A stretch of DNA of 5,330 nucleotides, taken from NCBI GenBank assembly GCA_900542385.1, contig UQNP01000121.1, positions 1-5,330 on the forward strand. The letters are read 5' to 3'. Of the stretch, positions 1-5,330 are shown in pieces. Both the position numbers and the translations under genes were made by a program. The stretch comes from an uncultured Eubacterium sp. Its GTDB lineage: Bacteria; Bacillota; Clostridia; Peptostreptococcales; Anaerovoracaceae. Numbering within the stretch: the first letter of the stretch is position 1; every line of letters begins with the position of its first letter. The notes under the pieces were generated by a model. That model was not told the DNA's origin. It saw nothing but the letters and a program-made list of their open reading frames with translations, and searched no databases.

Positions 1-2
1 TT

Positions 3-24
3 AACTCTTTGAGAACTATTGAGC
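3..24 (+). promoter_or_regulatory. boxA-like rRNA spacer element (tentative)
   Basis: The bases CTCTTTGAGAACT at 5-17, followed by an A/T/G-rich stretch, resemble the boxA antitermination element (TTCTTTGA(A/G)AACT-type) found in leaders and spacers of rRNA operons of Gram-positive bacteria. On the plus strand it is followed within about 25 bases by an intrinsic-terminator-like hairpin, which fits the trailing end of an rRNA or tRNA operon lying left of the window. The resemblance is from memory of the consensus. No rRNA or tRNA body is visible inside the window, so the assignment is an inference. Confidence 0.3.
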
Positions 25-43
25 AAACGCATAGCGTCTTTTG

Positions 44-68
44 AACCCCGTGTCCAACACGGGGTTTT
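44..68 (+). terminator. Intrinsic terminator of a plus-strand unit to the left
   Basis: A perfect 10-bp stem (AACCCCGTGT at 44-53 with ACACGGGGTT at 57-66) closes a 3-base CCA loop. TTTT at 65-68 follows on the plus strand. On the minus strand the hairpin is followed by CAAAAG, with no T-run, so it is best read as the end of a transcript entering from the left. The T-tract is short, so termination may be incomplete. Confidence 0.6.
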
Positions 69-77
69 CGCTTATAC

Positions 78-133
78 AAAAAAGCTGTCACACCCGCCAG
101 GCTAAAAGCCCGGTCTAATATGACAGCTTTTTT
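78..133 (-). terminator. Large nested, bidirectional intrinsic terminator
   Basis: A perfect 13-bp outer stem pairs 78-90 (AAAAAAGCTGTCA) with 121-133 (TGACAGCTTTTTT), giving a six-T run on either strand. It starts 18 bases after the stop codon of the 152-1186 gene and is the obvious end of that transcript. It could also stop plus-strand transcription that passes the 44-68 hairpin. The 30-base apex (91-120) contains a second hairpin at 97-113 with a 3-base loop. On the minus-strand RNA this inner stem is fully paired with one G-U pair, while on the plus strand the same position is an A-C mismatch. The structure therefore seems tuned for the minus-strand transcript. Confidence 0.85.
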
Positions 134-151
134 ATTTCTCTTTTTTATTGC

Positions 152-1186
152 TTAATATCCGCAGGATACTTTGTTCCCAAGAGATTTTATAATATCTTCT
201 ACAGTTACCTCCATCGATCTTTTATCTGATTTTACAGTGACATCTGCATACTTTTCATAAAAAGGCTTTCTGATTTCATAAAGCTCATCTATACTCTGAC
301 CTTTACTCATAGCTACCCCTCTGGTCTTTATATTTTTAAGTCTCTTTTTGATTTCCTCGATATCCGCTTCAATATATACGATTATGCCGTTATCTCCCAT
401 ATGTTCCATAGCCGAAGGATAATATACAGCGCTTCCGCCTGTAGCTATCACCGTATTTTTCAGATCCAAAGACAGAAGTGTCTTCTCTTCTGCACGCTTA
501 AAGGCTTCTATACCCTCTTCATTTATTATTCTCTGAAGTGACTTCCCTTCATTTTCCTGTATTATCAGGTCGGTATCGACAAAATTCATTCCGAGACTTT
601 TTGCAAGAACGACTCCTGTAACGCTTTTACCGCATGCAGGCATACCTATCAGAACTATGTTGCGGCCTGTATTATTTGATTTTTCTGCACTGCTTTTTTC
701 ATCAGCATGCTTTTCGCCGCACTTTCCCTCTTCTCTTGCAATAAGTTCCTCCACCTCATCAATCTGCTCCTCTGAAAACACTCTAAATCCTTTTTTTCTA
801 AGCAGCTCTGTCGCCAATCCCTGGCCTTCTATCAGCTTGCCGCTGAAACTCCCATCATATATCCTGCTGCTGCCGCACGAGGGACTTTTTTCTTTCATCA
901 AAGCGCAGATAACATCATTTTCCCTCGCTAATCTAAGAGCTTCTTCAGCTCCTTTTAAATATTCTTCGGTAACATCCACACCGCTGCGCGATACTACCAT
1001 CTCCCCTTTTCTCTGCGCGTCAGCACGCGGAACCGGCAGACCTCCGAAGACTTCAGGACATACGGGAACAAATCTGCCTTCTGCTTTCCATTTGACGAAT
1101 CTTGGATCTGTTTCTTCCTTGGATTTTCCGTCATACCTTACAGGATCTCCTCCAAAAAGGCACTGACTAACAAGAATTTTTTTCAT
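152..1186 (-). CDS. DUF523/TudS-like Fe-S protein fused to a shikimate-kinase-like P-loop kinase
   Basis: This 344-residue protein has two domains. Residues 1-145 match the DUF523 (2-thiouracil desulfurase, TudS-like) family: C9 in SQCLFGG, C43 in VCPEVFGGLP, and the SPSCG motif with C104, followed by RIYDGSFSGKLIEG. C9, C43 and C104 are the likely [4Fe-4S] ligands. Family members desulfurate thiouracil or 4-thio-UMP. A charged linker (about 146-174) leads to a shikimate-kinase-like domain (175-338) with P-loop GMPACGKS (181-188), DTD (204-206), GGS (250-252), R289 and R306. K230 and S252 differ from classical AroK, so shikimate may not be the substrate. The reading frame is continuous across the linker, and the only Met near the kinase start lies inside the P-loop, so it is one polypeptide. 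AGGAG (1193-1197) lies 6 bases before the ATG. A terminator precedes the gene and I see no clear promoter, so its expression may depend on read-through. Confidence 0.9.
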   Translation of the reverse strand: MKKILVSQCLFGGDPVRYDGKSKEETDPRFVKWKAEGRFVPVCPEVFGGLPVPRADAQRKGEMVVSRSGVDVTEEYLKGAEEALRLARENDVICALMKEKSPSCGSSRIYDGSFSGKLIEGQGLATELLRKKGFRVFSEEQIDEVEELIAREEGKCGEKHADEKSSAEKSNNTGRNIVLIGMPACGKSVTGVVLAKSLGMNFVDTDLIIQENEGKSLQRIINEEGIEAFKRAEEKTLLSLDLKNTVIATGGSAVYYPSAMEHMGDNGIIVYIEADIEEIKKRLKNIKTRGVAMSKGQSIDELYEIRKPFYEKYADVTVKSDKRSMEVTVEDIIKSLGNKVSCGY

Positions 1187-1223
1187 AGTATTCTCCTGGA
1201 TCTTCCCTTTACTTTCTCTATAG

Positions 1224-1252
1224 AAAAATAAGCGGCATATTCTGCCGCTTAT
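1224..1252 (-). terminator. Intrinsic terminator after ispH-rpsA
   Basis: A perfect 10-bp stem pairs 1228-1237 (ATAAGCGGCA) with 1243-1252 (TGCCGCTTAT) around a 5-base loop. On the minus strand it runs into TTTT (1227-1224), so about five of six bases after the GC core are T. It begins 26 bases after the TAG stop of the ispH-rpsA fusion. The next gene's Shine-Dalgarno lies only about 30 bases further on, so any separate promoter for that gene would overlap this hairpin. A TATAGA sequence sits just past the T-run (minus strand), but I found no convincing -35 partner. Confidence 0.85.
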
Positions 1253-1278
1253 CGATACTTTTTAAAATCAACCTTATA

Positions 1279-3312
1279 CTATTCAGCCTTTTCTTCAGCT
1301 TCCTCTACGGCTTCAGCAGCCATATCTTCAGGTACATCAGCTTCATCACTGTTTACCGGAATCTCTTCTTCAGGTGCCGCTTCCTTTTCATCTTCCATCG
1401 GCGGATCTATAGTTTCCCTGATGCTGAGACTGATTCTCTTTCTCTCTTTGTCTATCTCAAGGATCTTAGCTTTTACGACCTGTCCGATCTCAAGCTCATC
1501 GTTGATATTTCCAACTCTCTTGTGAGCAACTTCCGAAATATGTACAAGACCGTCAAGACCCGGCTCAAGTTCAACAAATGCTCCGTATTCTTTAATCTGT
1601 ACAACCTTGCCTTCGATAACCTGGCCAACCTGATAATTTTCATCGATCACGCTCCATGGCTCAGGCTGATTCTGTTTGAGGCCAAGAGAGATCTTTCCTT
1701 TTTCTTCGTTCATCGAAAGTACTTTCACATTGATCTTCTGACCTATGCTGAGAACTTCCTGAGGGTGCTTGAGTTTTCCCCATGATATTTCCGATATATG
1801 AAGAAGTCCGTCAATGCCTCCGATGTCAACGAATGCGCCGTAATCAGTAAATCTCATTACAGTACCTTCAACTACATCATCAACATTGAGGTTTTCCCAT
1901 ATTTCTGCTACGAGCTTTTCCTTTTCTTCATTGAGGAAAAGCTTATGAGAAAATACAGCTCTGTTTCTTCTCTGATCGACTCTGGATACTCTGACTTCCA
2001 TAGTCTGTCCTATAAATTCCTCAGCATTTTCCACATAATGATCTGAAAGCTGTGAAAGAGGAATAAATCCGGAAACTTCTTTGTATTCAGCAATAACTCC
2101 GCCGTTTACCGGTCTCGTTACTTTGACTTCAAGAACTGTTTTATCTTCAAATGCCTTAACTATTTCATCCCAGTTGGCACTGATTTCTAACTTTTTCTTT
2201 GAAAGTAAGATTCCACCGTCTCCGTCGTCTGTTTTGATGACCTTCGCCTGTATTTCGTCATCAACCTTGAAGGCATCTGCTAAAGTCTGTCCCTCTTCAA
2301 GGCTCACTTCTGAGATAGGCAGAATACCATCTTTCTTGCATCCTAAGTTTACGATAACTTCTTTATCCGTAACCTGGTGCACCTTTCCTGTGACGATTTC
2401 GCCACCTCTTGGCAATCTCAGGGATTTTTCTATTTCATCCATAAGATCATTCATGTTAAGTTCGTTGTTTTCAAGTGTTACATCACTCATTCTGGCAATA
2501 ACCTCCTTAATTGTGCATTCGGGTGTCGAGGCACCCGCCGCTATTCCTATTCTATTACATTTTTTAAGTTCTTTCAACGGTAAATCATCAATATTTTCAA
2601 CAAAATAGCTGTTAGCACAATTTTTTTTAGAAATTTCATACAATTTCTTTGTATTGGAACTATGCCTTCCTCCAATAACTATCATAAGGTCTGAATCCGC
2701 CGCCAGTTCTTCACATGATTTCTGTCGTTTTGCAGTCGCGCTGCATATGGTATTATTGACCTGATAAGACTTGTTTTTTTCATCAAAAACGCTTAAAACA
2801 TCGCTGAGAGTTTTCTCTCTTATCGTAGTCTGCGTAACTATAAAAAGATCATCTTCTTCGACTTTCTCTGCGTCTGATCTTGAGCTCACAACGATTGCCG
2901 GTTTCCTGCACCATCCTGATATCCCCAGCACTTCCGGATGCTTTTCATCTCCAACTATTATCACCTGTTTTTCCGTATTGTTCACAAGTTTATGTATCTT
3001 CGCCACAAACGGACACGTCGCATCCACAAGCTCTATGTTCTTTAACTCGGCTTCTTCGTAAAATACTTTTCCCTCTCCGTGTGATCTTATTATAACTTTA
3101 ACTCCCTCTTCGAGATCCGGTATCTCGTCCAGCGATTCGATCACATCTATTCCTTTTTTCTTCAGATCTTCAGTAACTCTTTCATTATGTATGAGAGAGC
3201 CCATCGAATAGATCTTTCCGCTGCTTTCTTCCGCTGCTTTTTCCGCTTTTTCTATAGCTTGTTTTACACCAAAGCAAAACCCTGCGTTTTCAGCCCTTCT
3301 TATTTCTTTCAT
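1279..3312 (-). CDS. ispH: Bifunctional HMBPP reductase (IspH) / ribosomal protein S1-like fusion
   Basis: This 677-residue protein joins two functions. Residues 1-277 are 4-hydroxy-3-methylbut-2-enyl diphosphate reductase, the last MEP-pathway enzyme, which makes IPP and DMAPP. The three [4Fe-4S] ligands are C13 (GFCFGV), C100 (DATCPFV) and C190 (NTICSAT). The active-site residues are also present: H42 (LIHNE), H79 (RSHGE), H125 and E127 (KHPEV), T161-T162, S218-S219-N220 and S262. Residues about 303-632 hold four S1 RNA-binding repeats (roughly 303-375, 392-460, 478-546 and 564-632); the last two have the strongest YGAFV and DGL(L/V)HISE signatures. An acidic tail (636-677) follows. This fusion is well known in Clostridia and is normally full length as here. 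The ATG lies inside the end of rarA (23-base overlap) with GGAG 7 bases upstream, which suggests translational coupling. Both halves look intact. Whether the S1 half acts on ribosomes is not settled by sequence. Confidence 0.97.
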   Translation of the reverse strand: MKEIRRAENAGFCFGVKQAIEKAEKAAEESSGKIYSMGSLIHNERVTEDLKKKGIDVIESLDEIPDLEEGVKVIIRSHGEGKVFYEEAELKNIELVDATCPFVAKIHKLVNNTEKQVIIVGDEKHPEVLGISGWCRKPAIVVSSRSDAEKVEEDDLFIVTQTTIREKTLSDVLSVFDEKNKSYQVNNTICSATAKRQKSCEELAADSDLMIVIGGRHSSNTKKLYEISKKNCANSYFVENIDDLPLKELKKCNRIGIAAGASTPECTIKEVIARMSDVTLENNELNMNDLMDEIEKSLRLPRGGEIVTGKVHQVTDKEVIVNLGCKKDGILPISEVSLEEGQTLADAFKVDDEIQAKVIKTDDGDGGILLSKKKLEISANWDEIVKAFEDKTVLEVKVTRPVNGGVIAEYKEVSGFIPLSQLSDHYVENAEEFIGQTMEVRVSRVDQRRNRAVFSHKLFLNEEKEKLVAEIWENLNVDDVVEGTVMRFTDYGAFVDIGGIDGLLHISEISWGKLKHPQEVLSIGQKINVKVLSMNEEKGKISLGLKQNQPEPWSVIDENYQVGQVIEGKVVQIKEYGAFVELEPGLDGLVHISEVAHKRVGNINDELEIGQVVKAKILEIDKERKRISLSIRETIDPPMEDEKEAAPEEEIPVNSDEADVPEDMAAEAVEEAEEKAE

Positions 3313-4582
3313 CTATACGCTCCAAACTTTCAAGATATTTTTTAAACGACGCTTCACTGCCGTTTTCAGTAGGAATATAATATTTTACTCCCTCATTGTA
3401 AAGGTTGTCCGGCAGATACTGCTGAGTAACATATCCACCGTAATCATGAGGATATTTATATCCGATACCGCGTCCAAGCTTCCCTGCTCCGCTGTAATGA
3501 GCATCTTTTAAATGAGACGGAACATCATCTATTTTCTTCGATCTTATATCGGCTGACGCCCTTTCGAGAGCCATGATCGCAGAATTAGATTTCGGACACG
3601 ATGCAAGCAGCACAGTCGCCTGCGCAAGATTTATCTTCGCTTCAGGCATTCCAACCATCTGAGCTGCCTGTACACATGCAGTTACAACAGATATCGCGCT
3701 TGGATACGCTATGCCCACATCTTCGCTGGCCATCACAAGAAGCCTTCTTCCTATCATCATTATATCCGCTCCGCCTTCCAGCAGTCTTGCAAGATAATGT
3801 ACCGCCGCATCTACATCACTTCCTCTGATGGACTTTTGCAGCGCTGATAAAAGATTGTATTTGTCCTCTTCTTTATCGAAAAAAGTTACTTGTCTCTGAG
3901 TGGCTTCCGAAACGATATCAAGATCGATCATCATTCCCTCAGACAGATTGTCCACGATAAAACCCAGCGAATCCAGAGCCATCCGGCAGTCGCCTCCGCT
4001 CATCTGAGCCAAAGTTTTCAGCGCATTATCATCATATTGGATGTCCAGACATCCAAAGCCTCTATCCTTATCAGATAAGGTCCTTTTGAGTATCTCAAGT
4101 ATTTCATCATCTCCAAGCCGCTTGAACTCGTATATGTTGCCGACTCTGCTTAATATAGCGTTGTTTATTGAAAAATACGGATTTTCTGTAGTACTGCCTA
4201 TAAACTTCACTATACCCTCTTCTATAGCTTTTAGCAGAGAATCCTGCTGAAGCTTGTTCCATCTGTGCACTTCATCGACATATAAAAACGTCGTTTCCTT
4301 CATCAGGCCATAAAATCTTACAGATGCATTTTCCAGGATGCTTTTAAGATCTTTTATTCCGGTAGTTGATGCGTTTATTTCTACAAAACTGCTGTCCATC
4401 TCCCGCGCTATTATCCTTGCAAGAGTAGTTTTGCCGGTACCCGGCGGTCCAAAGAATATAGCCGAATCAAAAGTTTTGTTTTTTATGGAATTGTAAAAAA
4501 GAGAGCCTTCATACATGAAATGCGTCTGTCCGACAAATTCTTCAAGCTTTGAAGGTCTCATTCTCGTCGATAGTGGTATCAT
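3290..4582 (-). CDS. rarA: Replication-associated recombination protein A (RarA/MgsA), AAA+ ATPase
   Basis: This 430-residue protein, normal in length for the family, is related to clamp-loader subunits and to eukaryotic WRNIP1/Mgs1. It acts in the cytoplasm at stalled replication forks and single-strand/double-strand junctions. Visible motifs are the N-terminal RMRP...EFVGQ signature (8-19), Walker A GPPGTGKT (45-52), Walker B FLYVDE (99-104) with HRWNK after it, sensor-1 GSTTENP (129-135), SR (145-146, probable arginine finger), and the sensor-2 region GGDCRMAL (196-203). The C-terminal tetramerisation part has KYNLLSALQKSIRGSD (241-256), LARLLEGG, RRLLVMASEDVG (279-290) and the HYSGAGKLGRG and YKYPHDYGG stretches. 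HRWNK replaces the more usual HRFNK, a conservative change. GAGGT (4589-4593) lies 6 bases before the ATG. It follows the SPOR gene after a 46-base gap with no terminator and overlaps ispH by 23 bases, so the three genes are probably co-transcribed. Confidence 0.96.
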   Translation of the reverse strand: MIPLSTRMRPSKLEEFVGQTHFMYEGSLFYNSIKNKTFDSAIFFGPPGTGKTTLARIIAREMDSSFVEINASTTGIKDLKSILENASVRFYGLMKETTFLYVDEVHRWNKLQQDSLLKAIEEGIVKFIGSTTENPYFSINNAILSRVGNIYEFKRLGDDEILEILKRTLSDKDRGFGCLDIQYDDNALKTLAQMSGGDCRMALDSLGFIVDNLSEGMMIDLDIVSEATQRQVTFFDKEEDKYNLLSALQKSIRGSDVDAAVHYLARLLEGGADIMMIGRRLLVMASEDVGIAYPSAISVVTACVQAAQMVGMPEAKINLAQATVLLASCPKSNSAIMALERASADIRSKKIDDVPSHLKDAHYSGAGKLGRGIGYKYPHDYGGYVTQQYLPDNLYNEGVKYYIPTENGSEASFKKYLESLERIDERNKKG

Positions 4583-4628
4583 AGATCAACCTCTGCCGTA
4601 ATCATCGTTATTGTTTCGTCTTTGGATA

Positions 4629-5123
4629 TTACTCGTATATCGTAGTCACAAAAGCACTCGTGCCTTCAGGCAGATCACCAAGAGCAGATCTTGCCTCATC
4701 CTTTTTATCATATATCTCGCCTATTATTTTATACAGATCCTCCTGCTCGATCACCGTAGCTCCTTCGATCCCCAATGACGAAAGAGCGCTGTCGGCGGAT
4801 GCTTTGTCCGAATAACAGCCAAACTGAAGAGCATATCCTTTCACTTTTCCGCTGTTTTCAGCTTCAACACCATCTTCAACTATACTGCCTCCTGTATTCT
4901 CATCATTTTTATCAGCCGTTTCATTATCGCTGCTTTCTTCCTCCTGCGAGAATCTTTCCGCCACTTGCGGAGCATAATTCACGACCGGCTCTACTACATA
5001 TTTTGCCGTAGCATATCCGCATCCTATGGAAAGACACAAGATCACTATTACAGGCGTATAGTTGGGTTTGACCTTTCTGTTCCTGCTTACTTTCAGACTT
5101 CTCGAACGTCTTCTGTTTCTCAT
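4629..5123 (-). CDS. Membrane-anchored SPOR-domain protein
   Basis: This 164-residue protein has three parts. The N-terminus is very basic (residues 1-19, rich in Arg and Lys) and precedes one hydrophobic segment (about 23-41), giving a single-pass protein with its C-terminus outside the cell. Residues about 50-93 form an acidic, low-complexity Glu/Asp/Ser/Asn linker. Residues 95-164 match the SPOR fold: GYALQFGCYSDKASADSAL starts the first strand and helix, and LYKIIGEIYDKKDEARSAL gives the second repeat. SPOR domains bind glycan strands stripped of stem peptides, at division septa or in spore-related peptidoglycan. The exact role of this protein is not recognisable, and the linker and anchor carry no catalytic domain. 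TAAGGAG (5134-5140) and the overlapping GAGG precede the ATG by 10 and 7 bases. It appears to be the first gene of the operon leading into rarA. The stretch LSIGC (31-35) also fits a lipobox loosely, but a transmembrane anchor seems likelier. Confidence 0.88.
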   Translation of the reverse strand: MRNRRRSRSLKVSRNRKVKPNYTPVIVILCLSIGCGYATAKYVVEPVVNYAPQVAERFSQEEESSDNETADKNDENTGGSIVEDGVEAENSGKVKGYALQFGCYSDKASADSALSSLGIEGATVIEQEDLYKIIGEIYDKKDEARSALGDLPEGTSAFVTTIYE

Positions 5124-5151
5124 TGGTATCCCTCTCCTTAAAAGAACTATA

Positions 5152-5166
5152 TTTAATAGTATTAAA
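5152..5166. repeat. Perfect 15-base palindrome, possible operator
   Basis: TTTAATA (5152-5158), a central G (5159) and TATTAAA (5160-5166) form an exact inverted repeat with 7-base arms. It lies 29-43 bases upstream of the SPOR gene's ATG and overlaps the candidate -10 box of its promoter. There is no T-run or GC-rich stem, so it is not a terminator. The position suits a repressor operator, but AT-rich palindromes of this size can occur by chance in such a region and no regulator gene is nearby. Confidence 0.35.
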
Positions 5167-5190
5167 GGAGACTTTAGTTTATTCCAACAA
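5161..5190 (-). promoter_or_regulatory. Candidate sigma-A-type promoter of the SPOR-rarA-ispH operon
   Basis: On the minus strand, TTGTTG (5185-5190) and TTTAAT (5161-5166) are separated by 18 bases. The -10 box matches TATAAT at 5 of 6 positions and the -35 box matches TTGACA at 3 of 6. Transcription would start about 30 bases before the ATG, just leaving room for the Shine-Dalgarno. An alternative candidate is TTGATA (5282-5287) with GATAGT (5260-5265) at a 16-base spacing, with a longer leader. I cannot choose between them from sequence alone. The rest of 5124-5330 shows no complete gene, tRNA or riboswitch that I recognise. Confidence 0.35.
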
Positions 5191-5330
5191 GTATCATGCA
5201 GTCATATCCAAACACCTATATCCTACATCAAAATACGGCAACTTTCAACGCTCTGTTGTACTATCATTTAGCTGGTTTTTTTATCAAGATATATCTGTCT
5301 TCTGAACATTCCTATTTTGTTTATTATATC

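Noticed and set aside
657..1166. Plus-strand open frame of 169 codons opposite the TudS-like domain
   Set aside because: It lies wholly antisense to a well-supported gene. Its Ser/Leu/Phe-rich composition is what an antisense frame gives, and no family motif is visible.
1187..1278. A separate promoter for the TudS-like/kinase gene
   Set aside because: Only a TATAGA next to the terminator T-run is visible, with no acceptable -35 box at 16-18 bases. TTGATT further upstream (1266-1271) has no -10 partner.
2081..2608. Plus-strand open frame of 175 codons opposite ispH-rpsA
   Set aside because: It is antisense to the IspH/S1 junction and first S1 domains, is Ser/Thr-rich and has no recognisable domain. 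The minus-strand reading is certain.
4629..5123. Reading the SPOR protein as a lipoprotein cleaved before C35
   Set aside because: LSIGC fits a loose lipobox, but the basic N-terminal region is long, C35 is at the extreme limit for position, and hydrophobicity continues past the Cys. A transmembrane anchor fits better.
5287..5296. 10-base palindrome AGATATATCT in the right-hand region
   Set aside because: It is short, AT-rich and not aligned with a convincing promoter element. Such palindromes are common by chance.
5196..5330. Plus-strand frame from ATG at 5196 open to the window end (45 codons)
   Set aside because: It has no Shine-Dalgarno at a proper distance (AAAGGAG at 5164-5170 is about 25 bases away), is Tyr-rich and shows no motif. 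Stop-free runs this short are expected by chance.
1..5330. Mobile elements, CRISPR arrays, tRNA genes, riboswitches, toxin-antitoxin or defence genes
   Set aside because: I read both strands for transposase motifs, terminal repeats, spaced direct repeats, tRNA arms and riboswitch leaders and found none. The window is almost completely filled by four housekeeping-type genes.

Overview
The window looks like a chromosomal housekeeping segment from an anaerobic, low-to-moderate G+C Firmicute of the Clostridia/Eubacteriales type. The main evidence is the IspH-ribosomal protein S1 fusion, a hallmark of that group. Strong Shine-Dalgarno sequences, compact gene spacing and frequent AGA, ATA and AT-rich codons agree with this. 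I cannot assign a genus.

All four well-supported genes lie on the minus strand and are transcribed from right to left. In transcription order they are: (1) a small membrane-anchored SPOR-domain protein (4629-5123); (2) rarA, an AAA+ ATPase of replication-fork repair (3290-4582); (3) an ispH-rpsA fusion joining the last enzyme of the MEP isoprenoid pathway to four S1 RNA-binding domains (1279-3312), whose start lies inside the end of rarA; and (4) a fusion of a DUF523/TudS-like iron-sulfur domain with a shikimate-kinase-like P-loop kinase (152-1186). A strong intrinsic terminator (1224-1252) separates genes 3 and 4. A large nested hairpin (78-133) closes gene 4. The right-hand 207 bases (5124-5330) hold the probable promoter region of the operon, with a 15-base AT-rich palindrome over a candidate -10 box.

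The left edge (1-68) appears to belong to a different, plus-strand transcription unit that converges on this operon. It has a sequence resembling the Gram-positive rRNA boxA spacer element and a perfect 10-bp hairpin ending in a short T-run. This may be the tail of an rRNA or tRNA operon lying to the left.

The genes are mostly conserved housekeeping functions (envelope or division, replication-fork maintenance, isoprenoid synthesis, translation). I see no mobile element, CRISPR array, tRNA gene or defence system. The most unusual item is the TudS-like/kinase fusion. Its kinase half keeps the phosphate-binding apparatus but has a Lys where classical shikimate kinases have a substrate-binding Arg, and GGS instead of GGG. 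Its true substrate is therefore open, and a thionucleoside kinase-desulfidase is one testable idea.
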